Assembly: GCA_029244725.1 (NCBI GenBank)
Contig: JAQWQJ010000089.1
Span: 248,001-312,000, forward strand
Reading direction: 5' to 3'
Length of the DNA stretch: 64,000 nucleotides
DNA from: Paracoccaceae bacterium
Lineage (GTDB): Bacteria; Pseudomonadota; Alphaproteobacteria; Rhodobacterales; Rhodobacteraceae
Below, one piece after another: positions 16,496 to 25,776 of this stretch. The position numbers and the translations under genes are program-made. How positions within the stretch are numbered: position 1 is the first letter of the stretch; the number at the start of each line of letters is the position of its first letter. The notes under the pieces were generated by a model. The model saw nothing but the letters and a program-made list of their open reading frames with translations. It had not been told where the DNA came from and searched no databases.

Positions 16496-17653
16496 ATGGT
16501 TACAACTACCGATTTATCCGCTGTTCGCCAAAGCGTAGATAAGGCAAACGGCCTTCCAAATGCCCACTACATCGACCCAGATATATTTCAAGAAGAGCGT
16601 GACGCGCTTTTGTTTTCACAGTGGTCTGGATTAGCCGTTGCCGCGGATGTGCCTGACGTTGGTGATGCGGTTCCATTGGATTTCCTTGGCATGCCAATGC
16701 TTTTGGTTCGGGATCGCGACAACCAAGTGCGTGTTTATCAAAACATCTGCCGTCACCGCGGCATGATCCTCGTTGAGGAACCACGAAAAATTGAGGGCGC
16801 AATTCGATGCCCTTACCATTCTTGGTGCTATGGTCTTGATGGACGTCTGGTTTCAACGCCACACGTCGGTGGACCGGGCCAAAACACGCACGAAAGCGTC
16901 GATCGCAAACAACTTGGTCTTATCGAAGTCCGTAGCAAAGTCTGGCGTGACGTGGTTTGGATCAATGTCTCTGGCGATGCACCAGAATTCGAAGACGCCA
17001 TGCGCGAAGTTATCCACCGCTGGTCTGAATTCGATCAACCGATGTACCACGGAGGCGCAGACAGTAAGTTTTCTCTAGAAGTTAACTGCAACTGGAAGCT
17101 CGCTGTCGAAAACTACTGCGAAAGTTATCACCTTCCGTGGATCCATCCGGGCTTAAACAGCTATTCACGTCTTGAAGATCACTACCACATTGAAAAGCCG
17201 AAACATCACTCGGGTCAGGGCACGTTGGTCTACCGACAGCTTCAAGGTGACAATGGCGCAATGTTTCCTGACTTCTCAGACCTATCTGAGAAATGGAACA
17301 CGTCGGCAGAATATATTGCCTGCTACCCCAATGTATTGCTCGGCGTTCACCGTGACCACGCATTTGCGATTATCTTGACGCCAAATCAGCAGGGCAAGAC
17401 CACTGAATACGTACACCTATACTATGCGACGCCGGAAACCGATGATGCTTTGCGCGTTAAAAATGTAGTGCAATGGAAAGAGGTCTTCATCGAGGACATC
17501 GGCGTCGTCGAAGGCATGCAACGTGGACGTCACGCAATCGGATTTGATGGTGGGCATTTCTCGCCTGTTATGGACAGCCCAACGCATTGTTTTCATGACT
17601 GGTGTGCCACACAAATAGATGCACACCGCGCCACAAAAAAGGCCGCTGAATGA
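16496..17653 (+). CDS. Rieske non-heme iron oxygenase, catalytic subunit
   Basis: A 385-residue alpha subunit of the aromatic-ring-hydroxylating type. The Rieske [2Fe-2S] ligands are Cys85 and His87 (ICRHRGM) and Cys105 and His108 (CPYHSW). The mononuclear iron site shows ENYCESYHLPWIHPG with His212 and His217, and the electron-relay acid Glu209. The family includes enzymes that demethylate quaternary amines or oxidise choline or betaine as well as ring dioxygenases; this one lacks an adjacent reductase or beta subunit, so its substrate is open. The stop overlaps the next small gene as ATGA. Confidence 0.9.
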   Translation: MVTTTDLSAVRQSVDKANGLPNAHYIDPDIFQEERDALLFSQWSGLAVAADVPDVGDAVPLDFLGMPMLLVRDRDNQVRVYQNICRHRGMILVEEPRKIEGAIRCPYHSWCYGLDGRLVSTPHVGGPGQNTHESVDRKQLGLIEVRSKVWRDVVWINVSGDAPEFEDAMREVIHRWSEFDQPMYHGGADSKFSLEVNCNWKLAVENYCESYHLPWIHPGLNSYSRLEDHYHIEKPKHHSGQGTLVYRQLQGDNGAMFPDFSDLSEKWNTSAEYIACYPNVLLGVHRDHAFAIILTPNQQGKTTEYVHLYYATPETDDALRVKNVVQWKEVFIEDIGVVEGMQRGRHAIGFDGGHFSPVMDSPTHCFHDWCATQIDAHRATKKAAE

Positions 17654-17865
17654 TCGACACGCTCGATCAAGAGCTTTTAAATGCACACGAACGCGGGGAT
17701 AAATCCGCGCTCGTAACACTTTACTCGCAAGCCGCCGAAGCCGCGACGTCTGACGACGCCAAATATTTTTACATGACGCACGCCTTTATTTTTGCGCTTG
17801 ACGTTGGGCACCCAAATGCAAACCTCCTGCGCGCCGAACTCATTGCTGCGGGGCGTGAAGCCTAA
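17650..17865 (+). CDS. Small helical protein coupled to the Rieske oxygenase
   Basis: A 71-residue acidic, alanine-rich, probably all-helical protein (LDQELLNAHERGDKSALVTL, then AKYFYMTHAFIFALDVG). Its ATG overlaps the oxygenase stop codon (ATGA), which implies translational coupling. It has no signal peptide, membrane segment or cysteine. I do not recognise a family. It resembles half of a TPR-like helical hairpin pair. Coupling suggests a role in oxygenase assembly or electron delivery, but nothing in the sequence proves it. Confidence 0.6.
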   Translation: MIDTLDQELLNAHERGDKSALVTLYSQAAEAATSDDAKYFYMTHAFIFALDVGHPNANLLRAELIAAGREA

Positions 17866-17925
17866 AAAATTATTCTGTCCAAAAATATCCCAACCGCTTG
17901 CCCGCCCTGAGCAAGCACGACCTGT

Positions 17926-17941
17926 GGCGCCGCAAGGCGCC
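17926..17941 (+). other. GCAA-loop hairpin after the Rieske operon
   Basis: GGCGCC-GCAA-GGCGCC: a 6-bp stem with a GNRA tetraloop, about 60 bases after the small gene. There is no T-tract, so it is an mRNA end-stabilising hairpin or weak terminator at best. Confidence 0.35.
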
Positions 17942-17967
17942 CCCGCCAAATTAACCCGTACCCCGAG

Positions 17968-17999
17968 AAAAGAAAAAGGAGCGCCGTGAGGGGCGCTCC
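17968..17999 (-). terminator. Intrinsic terminator of nrdJ
   Basis: Read on the reverse strand: an 8-bp stem (17992-17999 with 17978-17985) with a 6-base loop, then TTTTTCTTTT. It lies about 100 bases beyond the nrdJ stop codon. Confidence 0.75.
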
Positions 18000-18100
18000 A
18001 GTATCGCTTATCAGGCTCATCGTTAATTACCGCTCGATGAATTATTTATTGCCTGCGGCCTGATCCGCGTCAGGGGCGAGCGCACCCGCCCCGTTGACCC

Positions 18101-21100
18101 TTAGGAGCAACCTGAAGTTGATCCGCAGGTATTACATTTCATGCAAGTGCCGTTACGCACCAACGTGTAGTTTCCACAGTCACCACAAGGATCGCCTTCG
18201 TAGCCCTGCATTTTAGCTTTCACTCGGACGTCCATCTTGACCGTGCCGGTTGCAAGCGCTGTATCGGGTGCTGCCGTCTTGGTTTCTGGTATCAGCGTTT
18301 GAAGTGCCGCCTCTGGGTCCATCGCACCGTCAAGTGCGACTGCACCCATGGTTTGACCGCCTTGCAGGACAACCAATTCTTGTGGAACACGCTTTCGCAG
18401 GTACCCAGACGAGCTGACTTGTTTCAGCATTTCCAAAGACTTAGATGCTGCATTCTCACTAACGCTAGAGACGTTTGATTTGCCTTCTTCTTCGCCACGA
18501 CCAAGGTCATCGAACGAAGCGCCTTCTGGCTTAACATGCGCCAAGTCAGTGCGGTCGAGGTAAGACACCGCCAATTCACGGAAGATATAGTCTAGGATCG
18601 ACGTGGCGTTTTTGATGCTGTCGTTCCCTTGAACCATTCCGGCTGGTTCGAACTTGGTAAACGTGAATGCGTCGACGAACTCTTCCAGCGGCACGCCGTA
18701 CTGAAGCCCAACCGACACCGCGATGGCGAAGTTATTCATCATCGCACGGAAACCCGCGCCCTCTTTGTGCATGTCGATGAAAATCTCACCGAGGTTGCCA
18801 TCCGAATATTCGCCAGTACGCAGGTACACTTTGTGGCCGCCAACGATGGCCTTTTGTGTGTAACCTTTGCGGCGTTCAGGCATCTTTTCACGATGGTTGC
18901 GAATGATCTCTTTGACGATAACCTTCTCAACAATCTTTTCAGCAAGTACGGCAGCTTTTTCCTGTGTCGAGCCGCTTTCAAGAACTTCCAGCGCCTCGTC
19001 GTCGTCTTCAATCAATGCCGACGCCAAAGGCTGAGAAAGTTTTGAGCCGTCACGATAAAGCGCGTTCGCTTTGATTCCCAACGTCCAGCTTAGTTCATAG
19101 GCTTTTTGACAATCCTCGATCGTCGCGTTGTTCGGCATGTTGATCGTCTTTGAAATCGCACCCGAGATAAACGACTGCGCCGCTGCCATCATCGTGATGT
19201 GGCTGTTGACCGACAAAAAGCGCTTTCCGGTTTTGCCGCATGCGTTGGCGCAATCGAAAATGTGGTAATGCTCTTCCTTCAGGTGCGGTGCACCTTCAAG
19301 CGTCATCGTTCCACAAACATGCTCGTTCGCTGCGTCAATGTCGCGACGGCTGTAGCCAAGGTGGCGAAGCAGATCAAAGGTCGGATCATTCAGTTTGGCA
19401 GCTGGGATGCCTAGGATTTCGGTGCAGAAAGCCTCGCCCAGGGTCCATTGGTTGAACACAAAGCGGATATCGAACGCAGTTCCTAGCGCTGCCTCAACCT
19501 TGTCGATCTCAGTTTGACGGAAGCCGTGACCAACCAACGACGTGTGGTTGATGCCTGGTGCATTGCCCATCGTTCCGTGACCGACGGCATAAGCGATGAT
19601 CTCTTCAATCTGTGCCGGTCCGTAGCCCTGCTTTTCAAGCGCACCAGGAACCGAGCGGTTGATTATCTTGAAGTATCCGCCACCAGCGAGCTTTTTGAAC
19701 TTAACCAGCGCGAAGTCAGGCTCGATACCTGTCGTGTCGCAATCCATGACCAGACCTATGGTGCCTGTTGGGGCAATTACGGTCGACTGGGCGTTACGAT
19801 AGCCGTGCTGCTCGCCTAGTTTTAGTGCATCGTCCCAACAGGATTTGGAAATAGATACAAGACGTTGGTCAGGGCAGTTCGCGTGATCAAGCGCAACCGG
19901 CTTGATTGGCAGATCTTCATAGCCGTCGGTGTTGCCATAGGCTGCATTGCGGTGATTGCGCATAACACGAAGCATGTGCTTAGCGTTGCGATCGTAACTT
20001 GGGAACGGACCCAACTCTCCGGCCATCTCGGCTGAGGTGGTGTATGCTACGCCGGTCATAATCGCGGTCAATGCACCTGTCAGGGCACGGCCTTCATCGC
20101 TGTCATATCCAAAGCCCATATTCATCAGCAGGCCGCCAATGTTGGCATAACCAAGACCAAGCGTGCGGAAATCATACGACAGCTGGGCGATCTCTTTCGA
20201 CGGGAACTGCGCCATCATCACAGAGATTTCCAGCGTGATCGTCCAAAGACGCGATACATGCATGTAGTCTTCGACTTGGAATTCACCGTCCTTGAGGAAC
20301 GTCAGCAAGTTCATCGAAGCAAGGTTACACGCAGTGTCATCTAGGAACATGTATTCTGAACAAGGGTTCGAACCACGGATCTCACCGTCTTCTGGGCACG
20401 TGTGCCACGCGTTGACGGTATCGTGGTACTGAATGCCAGGGTCTGCACAGGCCCAAGCCGCATGACCGATATCTTCCCACAAATCACGGGCTTTGATGGT
20501 CTTAGCGACCGAGCCATCTGTACGACGGATCAATTCCCAGTCTGAGTCACTTTTGACGGCCTCAAGGAAGGCATCTGTCACACGAACCGAGTTGTTTGAG
20601 TTTTGGCCTGAAACAGACGCGTAGGCCTCAGAGTCCCAATCTGTATCGTAGGTTGGGAATTCAATGCTGCCGTAACCCTGCCTTGCATAGTCCAAAACGC
20701 GTTTTACGTAAGTCTCTGGGATCGCAACTTTTTTGGCTCCACGAATGGCATCTTTCAGCTGAGGGTTTTTCTTCGGGTCAACCGAATCCTCAGTGCTGCC
20801 GTCCCAAGCTTTGATGGCGCCAAATATTGCGTTCAGCTTCTCTTCGTGCATCTTTGAGCCCGCGACGATTGAAGCAACCTTTTGCTCTTCTTTGACCTTC
20901 CAATTGATGTACTCTTCTACATCAGGATGATCGGCATCAACGATGACCATCTTAGCCGCGCGACGCGTGGTGCCACCCGATTTTATCGCACCAGCAGCGC
21001 GGTCACCAATTTTTAGGAAGCCCATGAGGCCAGACGACTTACCGCCACCCGACAGCGCTTCGTTGTTTGCGCGAAGGGACGAAAAGTTGGTGCCAGTGCC

Positions 21101-21766
21101 AGAGCCGTATTTGAACAAACGCGCTTCACGGACCCAAAGGTCCATGATGCCGCCCTCGCCCACTAGATCATCTGAAACAGACTGAATGAAGCAAGCATGC
21201 GGTTGTGGATGTTCGTAGCTAGACTTTGATTTTGTCAGCTTGGCGGTTTTGTGATCCACGTAATAGTGGCCCTGCGCCGGACCATCGATGCCATAAGCCC
21301 AGTGAAGGCCTGTGTTAAACCATTGCGGGCTATTCGGCGCGGCGCGCTGAGTTGCCAACATGTGGCGCATTTCATCGAAATAGGCTTGTGCGTCTGCTTC
21401 TGTAGTGAAGTAGCCGCCTTTCCAGCCCCAGTAGGTCCATGCGCCAGCCAAACGATCAAACACTTGCTTGGCACTGATTTCGCCCGTCTTAGGGGTATTG
21501 TCATTGGCTGGAACGGAACGCCAAAGGAACTCAGGAACACCCTTTTCCTTAACCTTCTTCAGCTCAGTCGGAACACCAGCCTTGCGGAAATACTTTTGGG
21601 CGATGACATCAGATGCAACCTGGCTCCAACTTGCCGGGACCTCAACATCATCAAGCTTAAAGACAATTGACCCGTCCGGATTACGAATCTCAGACGACGT
21701 CGTCACAAAATCCAGTTCTGCGTATGCATCCCTGCCGGCCGATGTGAATTTTCTATCAATCTTCAT
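18101..21766 (-). CDS. nrdJ: Adenosylcobalamin-dependent (class II) ribonucleotide reductase
   Basis: A 1221-residue reductase that makes deoxyribonucleotides with vitamin B12 as radical source, independent of oxygen. Recognisable blocks are [26 protein letters not shown], the active-site [17 protein letters not shown] and [15 protein letters not shown]. The C-terminus is the cysteine-rich tail [13 protein letters not shown] then CMKCNTCG, which re-reduces the active site or binds zinc. Length is normal for the long alphaproteobacterial form. The ATG at 21766 has GAGG nine bases upstream. Two pairs of NrdR-like boxes lie 154-480 bases upstream; no B12 riboswitch was found there. Confidence 0.96.
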   Translation of the reverse strand: MKIDRKFTSAGRDAYAELDFVTTSSEIRNPDGSIVFKLDDVEVPASWSQVASDVIAQKYFRKAGVPTELKKVKEKGVPEFLWRSVPANDNTPKTGEISAKQVFDRLAGAWTYWGWKGGYFTTEADAQAYFDEMRHMLATQRAAPNSPQWFNTGLHWAYGIDGPAQGHYYVDHKTAKLTKSKSSYEHPQPHACFIQSVSDDLVGEGGIMDLWVREARLFKYGSGTGTNFSSLRANNEALSGGGKSSGLMGFLKIGDRAAGAIKSGGTTRRAAKMVIVDADHPDVEEYINWKVKEEQKVASIVAGSKMHEEKLNAIFGAIKAWDGSTEDSVDPKKNPQLKDAIRGAKKVAIPETYVKRVLDYARQGYGSIEFPTYDTDWDSEAYASVSGQNSNNSVRVTDAFLEAVKSDSDWELIRRTDGSVAKTIKARDLWEDIGHAAWACADPGIQYHDTVNAWHTCPEDGEIRGSNPCSEYMFLDDTACNLASMNLLTFLKDGEFQVEDYMHVSRLWTITLEISVMMAQFPSKEIAQLSYDFRTLGLGYANIGGLLMNMGFGYDSDEGRALTGALTAIMTGVAYTTSAEMAGELGPFPSYDRNAKHMLRVMRNHRNAAYGNTDGYEDLPIKPVALDHANCPDQRLVSISKSCWDDALKLGEQHGYRNAQSTVIAPTGTIGLVMDCDTTGIEPDFALVKFKKLAGGGYFKIINRSVPGALEKQGYGPAQIEEIIAYAVGHGTMGNAPGINHTSLVGHGFRQTEIDKVEAALGTAFDIRFVFNQWTLGEAFCTEILGIPAAKLNDPTFDLLRHLGYSRRDIDAANEHVCGTMTLEGAPHLKEEHYHIFDCANACGKTGKRFLSVNSHITMMAAAQSFISGAISKTINMPNNATIEDCQKAYELSWTLGIKANALYRDGSKLSQPLASALIEDDDEALEVLESGSTQEKAAVLAEKIVEKVIVKEIIRNHREKMPERRKGYTQKAIVGGHKVYLRTGEYSDGNLGEIFIDMHKEGAGFRAMMNNFAIAVSVGLQYGVPLEEFVDAFTFTKFEPAGMVQGNDSIKNATSILDYIFRELAVSYLDRTDLAHVKPEGASFDDLGRGEEEGKSNVSSVSENAASKSLEMLKQVSSSGYLRKRVPQELVVLQGGQTMGAVALDGAMDPEAALQTLIPETKTAAPDTALATGTVKMDVRVKAKMQGYEGDPCGDCGNYTLVRNGTCMKCNTCGSTSGCS

Positions 21767-21919
21767 TTGGCTGCCTCATTCCCAGCGTTTCGTTTTTTTG
21801 ACCGTCGTTGCGATCTTGCCGAGCATGAAACGAGAACAATCCGTTCTTGGATGAGTGTTATCCAAGTCTTAAAACGCTAAACGTTATGGTTGTTCGTAGT
21901 CCCCATTTGCTTAGGCGCT

Positions 21920-21966
21920 CCACTATATTTAGTGGTTACCCCTTCGGCCTGCACAAGGTGGCGTAT
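21920..21966. promoter_or_regulatory. nrdJ: NrdR-like box pair, nrdJ-proximal
   Basis: Two 16-base sites 31 bases apart start to start (21920-21935 and 21951-21966), the spacing known for NrdR box pairs. The first, CCACTATATTTAGTGG, fits the ACACWATATMTWGTGT consensus at about 13 of 16 positions; the second is weaker, about 10 of 16. They lie 154-200 bases upstream of nrdJ and may overlap its promoter. Confidence 0.6.
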
Positions 21967-22201
21967 TTAGGCATATCGGGTCAACGAAAATATTGACGAA
22001 AAATTAAGAAAAAAAACTTGACCAGATGCCAGTTCAGGGGGCGGATATATCGGCTCCGATTCCTGCTGAGATTGCACAATAAATACTGAACGGACAAAAT
22101 TCATTATTTACGACAACTTAGCGGCTCATCTTAAGGGAAACTCTACCTCTGGATGCCTGATCGGATGTGCCGAAAGGCGTTAAAAAACCGACTTACCCGC
22201 A

Positions 22202-22248
22202 CAAAAAAATATTGTGTGATTAGCAGCGCCCACCACTACATATAGTGA
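22202..22248. promoter_or_regulatory. NrdR-like box pair, nrdJ-distal
   Basis: Two 16-base sites, again 31 bases apart (22202-22217 and 22233-22248). The second, CCACTACATATAGTGA, matches about 13 of 16 consensus positions and the first about 12. NrdR represses ribonucleotide reductase genes in its dATP-bound form. The pair is about 440 bases from nrdJ, which suggests a second promoter or a separate transcript. Confidence 0.6.
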
Positions 22249-22349
22249 TTTGTTGGCGCGTTATGCGATATTGCCACAATTTGTAGCATTCGCATAAGAA
22301 TCGTCGACCGCGCCAAAGGCGCTAATTCTTTTAACAGATTTGTGGAAAG

Positions 22350-22426
22350 TGGTCGGGACGGCAAGATTCGAACTTGCGACCCCCTGTACCCAAAACAGGT
22401 GCGCTACCAGGCTGCGCTACGCCCCG
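22350..22426 (-). tRNA. tRNA-Pro (anticodon TGG)
   Basis: A 77-nt cloverleaf with encoded CCA. The acceptor arm CGGGGCG pairs with CGTCCCG (one G-U), followed by discriminator A and CCA. The D arm contains AGCGCAGCCTGGTAGCG, the anticodon stem-loop is CCTGT-TTTGGGT-ACAGG with anticodon TGG, and the T arm has the GTTCGAATC loop. Confidence 0.97.
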
Positions 22427-22496
22427 ACTGAGGCGCTGTCTAAACTTGGTTGGCGTGAATGAAAAGCCCAAAATGGGCGTAACTTTACTATTTCTT

Positions 22497-22961
22497 TCAG
22501 CAGCCCCATTCAGCTTTTTCTGCGGGAATACTTGGGTGCCTGATCTGGGTTCCTTCGGTGATACCAAACAGCGCGCTGAGACCACCGTTGATCTCAAGAA
22601 CATACTTAATGCTTTCGCCGCCATAGATTGGGGTTTCATCTAGTGGTATCGCATTTTGGTGAATCTTGGTGATCACGCCACTGTCCGTTGCAAACAGCAT
22701 GTCCAATGGGATCAAGGTATTGCGCATCCAAAACCCAACCGCTTTTGGATGATCGAACACAAACAGCATTCCATCTTGGCGGGGCATCGAAGGACGGTGC
22801 ATCAATCCAAGGGCGCGCTTTTCTCCGGTGTCAGCGATTTCGACGTTAAAGGCCGCCTGCCCCCAGTCACCGCGAAGTGTCAGCTTGTCGAAAGAGCATT
22901 CGTCAGCCGTTGCCGATTGCGCAAAAAGCATCACAACGAAACTTAATAAAACTCGAAACAC
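22497..22961 (-). CDS. DUF192 family exported protein
   Basis: A 154-residue protein starting at the GTG at 22961, four bases after the cold-shock stop codon, with GGAG seven bases upstream. Residues 1-20 form a signal peptide ending SATA. The mature part has the DUF192 pattern: [35 protein letters not shown], and a C-terminal YVLEINGG. The family is small and extracytoplasmic in Proteobacteria, with no settled function. An upstream in-frame ATG at 23030 would overlap the cold-shock gene and bury the signal peptide. It is very probably cotranscribed with that gene. Confidence 0.88.
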   Translation of the reverse strand: MFRVLLSFVVMLFAQSATADECSFDKLTLRGDWGQAAFNVEIADTGEKRALGLMHRPSMPRQDGMLFVFDHPKAVGFWMRNTLIPLDMLFATDSGVITKIHQNAIPLDETPIYGGESIKYVLEINGGLSALFGITEGTQIRHPSIPAEKAEWGC

Positions 22962-22965
22962 CCGA

Positions 22966-23499
22966 CTACTCCGCTTGCTGGCCGGCCTCCCAAGCGCAAA
23001 CTTCGGCAGCCATCTTACCGCGTCGACCATCTATGACGCGTATCGAGATTGCCTCACCTGGCATCAAGTTTGCAAGTCCAGAGCGACGCAACACTTCAAT
23101 GTGAATGAAAATGTCGTCAGAGCTTCCGAACGTATTTGCAAAACCAAAGCCTTTGATTTTGTCGAACCATTTAACTCTGGCCGGCGAAATAGGTGCCGCC
23201 GCGATTTCCTCAGGTGGAAAATCAGTGAAGTCTTCAAGAGGAGGCGCCTGCGAAGCACCCTCCATCCAGATGTCGATAACTTCGGTTGCCTGCACACCCT
23301 TAGCGGTAGCTTGAACATTCAGTTCAATACTTACGCCGTCAGCGACGGAGCTTTGTCCGAAATTCCGTAACACGTTCGCATGAAGTAAAATATCTGGCCC
23401 GCCGTCTTCAGAGACTACGAAGCCAAAGCCCTTTGCAGGGTCAAACCATTTTACTCGTCCAGATACGCGGTTAAGCCCATCTTCGATTGCCAATTCCAT
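22966..23499 (-). CDS. Double cold-shock-domain protein
   Basis: A 177-residue protein with two cold-shock domains. The first (about 12-75) has GRVKWFDPAKGFGFV and ILLHANVL; the second (about 105-170) has ARVKWFDKIKGFGFA and DIFIHIEVLRR. These are the RNP1 and RNP2 motifs that bind single-stranded RNA or DNA. A proline- and acid-rich linker joins them. Two-domain Csp proteins of this size are common in alphaproteobacteria. DUF192 follows four bases downstream, forming a two-gene unit. Confidence 0.93.
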   Translation of the reverse strand: MELAIEDGLNRVSGRVKWFDPAKGFGFVVSEDGGPDILLHANVLRNFGQSSVADGVSIELNVQATAKGVQATEVIDIWMEGASQAPPLEDFTDFPPEEIAAAPISPARVKWFDKIKGFGFANTFGSSDDIFIHIEVLRRSGLANLMPGEAISIRVIDGRRGKMAAEVCAWEAGQQAE

Positions 23500-23625
23500 A
23501 TTCCATTAATCTCATCCCAACTTTATTCCTCACAAGAGTTGGTGTCAGATGCAAGCTTAAATATATGTTTAAGAACCACTTTTCCACTCACGATACGCGA
23601 ATGAATAGTCAAAATGTTAACAAAA

Positions 23626-24231
23626 TTAGGGGTTTAACCGAATTACATCCCAATCTGAGGACGCGTCATTTTTTGTCCATTTAAAGCGATCATGCAGCCT
23701 AAACGCACCGTCCGCCCAGAATTCGATCTCAACCGGTGTTATCCGATAACCACCCCAAAACGGTGGTCTCGACGGAGAAGTTCCGTGAACCGCGGTAATT
23801 TTTGCGACCTCTGCCACCAATGAAGACCGCGACGATAGCGGCTGAGATTGCTTTGATGCCCAAGCGCCCAATCTACTTTTGAGCGATCTAGAGGCGTAGT
23901 ATTCATCAGCTGCATTGCCGTCTTCACGCGCAACGATACCGCGCACGCGGATCTGTCGACGCAGAGATTTCCAGTGTATTACGAACGCCGCTTTCCCCGC
24001 TTGTTCGATTTCCTCGGCCTTTGCGCTGCCATAGTTTGTATAGAAAACAAAGCTATCAACATCGATGGATTTCAGCAGGACCATTCGGACATTAGGTAAT
24101 CCGTCAGCATCAACCGTGGAAAGAGCCATTGCATTTGGATCGTTCGGTTCGGCTTCAGCCGCCTCACGCAACCAGCGTTGCGCAATTTCGAACGGGTTGT
24201 CACCTGCAAGAATTCCATCACGATCTGCCAT
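23626..24231 (-). CDS. pdxH: Pyridoxamine 5'-phosphate oxidase
   Basis: A 201-residue FMN enzyme that oxidises pyridoxamine or pyridoxine phosphate to pyridoxal phosphate. Family blocks are [52 protein letters not shown] and the C-terminal [16 protein letters not shown]. The protein ends DVIRLNP, slightly different from the usual RLAP or RLSP. It is divergent from fabI at 24349. Confidence 0.95.
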   Translation of the reverse strand: MADRDGILAGDNPFEIAQRWLREAAEAEPNDPNAMALSTVDADGLPNVRMVLLKSIDVDSFVFYTNYGSAKAEEIEQAGKAAFVIHWKSLRRQIRVRGIVAREDGNAADEYYASRSLKSRLGAWASKQSQPLSSRSSLVAEVAKITAVHGTSPSRPPFWGGYRITPVEIEFWADGAFRLHDRFKWTKNDASSDWDVIRLNP

Positions 24232-24348
24232 TCGTCACCTTTTGTCGATGCGCCCAGTTAGGGCCGGTTTGTGGTCCAAAGGCTTGAAGGCAAAATGCCA
24301 ATCGCCTAAAGAATATTTAAATGAATTCTAATGGCGCAGGGAAGCGGG

Positions 24349-25155
24349 ATGTCAACACAACTTATGCAGGGCAAACGAGGCCTGATAATGGGTCTGGCCA
24401 ATGACAAATCGATCGCTTGGGGAATTGCCAAAGCATGTGCAGACGCTGGCGCCGAACTTGCTTTCTCTTACCAGGGAGACGCTCTGAAGAAGCGAGTTGA
24501 TCCACTGGCCGCTCAATTAGGAAGCAACATCGTGCTTCCTTGTGATGTGGGCGACGAGGGTTCAATTGATACATTGTTCGATGCCCTTGAAGAAAAATGG
24601 GGTAAACTCGATTTTGTCGTTCACGCTATTGGATTTTCCGACAAAGGAGAGCTTCGTGGCCGTTATGTCGACACGACGCGTGACAACTTCACAATGACCA
24701 TGGATATCTCAGTATATAGCTTCACCGCAGTGATGCAGCGTGCTGAAAAGATGATGAAAGACGGCGGCAGCGCGATCACTATGACGTATTATGGTGCCGA
24801 GCGTATTATGCCCCATTATAACGTCATGGGTGTTGCAAAGGCTGCACTTGAAGCATCCGTTCGGTACATGGCCGAAGATTTGGGCAAGGATGGGATTCGT
24901 GTGAACGCAATATCCGCCGGCCCAATCAAAACACTCGCCGCATCAGGAATTGGCGATTTTCGCTACATTATGAAGTGGAACGAATACAACTCGCCTCTGC
25001 GTCGCAACGTGACCATTGACGATGTTGGTAAATCAGCGCTTTATCTTCTATCTGATCTTGGTTCTGGTGTTACCGGCGAAACGCATCACGTTGATGCTGG
25101 ATATCACGTCGTGGGCATGAAAGCCGTCGACGCACCGGACATGTCGAAAGGTTAA
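24349..25155 (+). CDS. fabI: Enoyl-[acyl-carrier-protein] reductase (NADH)
   Basis: A 268-residue reductase that performs the last step of each fatty-acid elongation cycle. The N-terminal nucleotide fold reads [20 protein letters not shown]; the catalytic Tyr and Lys lie in [15 protein letters not shown] (Tyr-x6-Lys); [17 protein letters not shown] forms the substrate loop. I prefer the ATG at 24349 ([16 protein letters not shown] upstream) to the ATG at 24331, because FabI proteins normally begin close to this point. gpt follows two bases after the stop codon. Confidence 0.95.
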   Translation: MSTQLMQGKRGLIMGLANDKSIAWGIAKACADAGAELAFSYQGDALKKRVDPLAAQLGSNIVLPCDVGDEGSIDTLFDALEEKWGKLDFVVHAIGFSDKGELRGRYVDTTRDNFTMTMDISVYSFTAVMQRAEKMMKDGGSAITMTYYGAERIMPHYNVMGVAKAALEASVRYMAEDLGKDGIRVNAISAGPIKTLAASGIGDFRYIMKWNEYNSPLRRNVTIDDVGKSALYLLSDLGSGVTGETHHVDAGYHVVGMKAVDAPDMSKG

Positions 25156-25157
25156 TC

Positions 25158-25673
25158 ATGGATCGTTTACCTCACGAAAAGGGCTTCCACGTCAGCTGGG
25201 ACCAACTGCACCGGGATGCGCGTGCACTTGCATGGCGTCTTGACGGCCGCGGACCAGATGACGGCGCTTGGAAAGCCGTAGTTGCTATCACCCGTGGTGG
25301 CATGGCGCCTGGAATGATCGTCGCGCGCGAGCTTGATATTCGCACCGTCGATACGGTGTCAGTTAAATCTTACCATTCCGGCGGTGGAAAAGCAGATGAA
25401 CGTCGCAATGCCGAGGTTTTGAAATCTCCAAATGCGGAAATGATGGGCGATGGCACGGGTATTTTGATCGTCGACGATCTTGTGGACAGCGGGAAAACGC
25501 TTGAACTTGTTCGTTCGCTTTATCCAAACGCTCACTTCGCTTGCGTCTACGCCAAGCCAGAGGGTGAAAAGCAGGCAGACACTTATATAACGTCTGTTAG
25601 TCAAGATACTTGGATCTTCTTCCCTTGGGACATGGCACTTCAATACGTTGAGCCGTATCGCGGAACAGACTGA
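25158..25673 (+). CDS. gpt: Xanthine-guanine phosphoribosyltransferase
   Basis: A 171-residue purine salvage enzyme that joins guanine or xanthine to PRPP. It has the type I phosphoribosyltransferase PRPP loop [15 protein letters not shown] and an N-terminal [18 protein letters not shown]. The end shows [18 protein letters not shown]. It starts two bases after fabI and is followed by an intrinsic terminator, so fabI-gpt is a two-gene operon. Confidence 0.94.
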   Translation: MDRLPHEKGFHVSWDQLHRDARALAWRLDGRGPDDGAWKAVVAITRGGMAPGMIVARELDIRTVDTVSVKSYHSGGGKADERRNAEVLKSPNAEMMGDGTGILIVDDLVDSGKTLELVRSLYPNAHFACVYAKPEGEKQADTYITSVSQDTWIFFPWDMALQYVEPYRGTD

Positions 25674-25720
25674 TATTTGGCCAACCAAATATCGTTATTG
25701 AAAGAACGCCATTTGGCGAC

Positions 25721-25747
25721 AGGGGGCAGTTTGCCCCCTATTTTTTT
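25721..25747 (+). terminator. gpt: Intrinsic terminator after gpt
   Basis: An 8-bp stem AGGGGGCA/TGCCCCCT with a 3-base GTT loop followed by A and TTTTTTT. It ends the fabI-gpt transcript. Confidence 0.85.
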
Positions 25748-25776
25748 GAGATCACCAACAAAAGCATGGCCGCAGC

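Larger units (their letters stand above)
21767..22349. other. 583-base noncoding region upstream of nrdJ
   Basis: No convincing reading frame on either strand. It holds two pairs of NrdR-like boxes (listed separately), a run of eight T on the reverse strand (22009-22016) without a clear preceding stem, and a small GCGCC-AAA-GGCGC palindrome at 22310-22322. It is unusually long for this gene-dense window and could contain a structured leader or a small RNA. Confidence 0.7.

Noticed and set aside
21767-22340. Cobalamin riboswitch upstream of the B12-dependent reductase
   Set aside because: Expected from the enzyme's cofactor, but no B12-box-like sequence was found on the nrdJ strand. A covariance search would be decisive.
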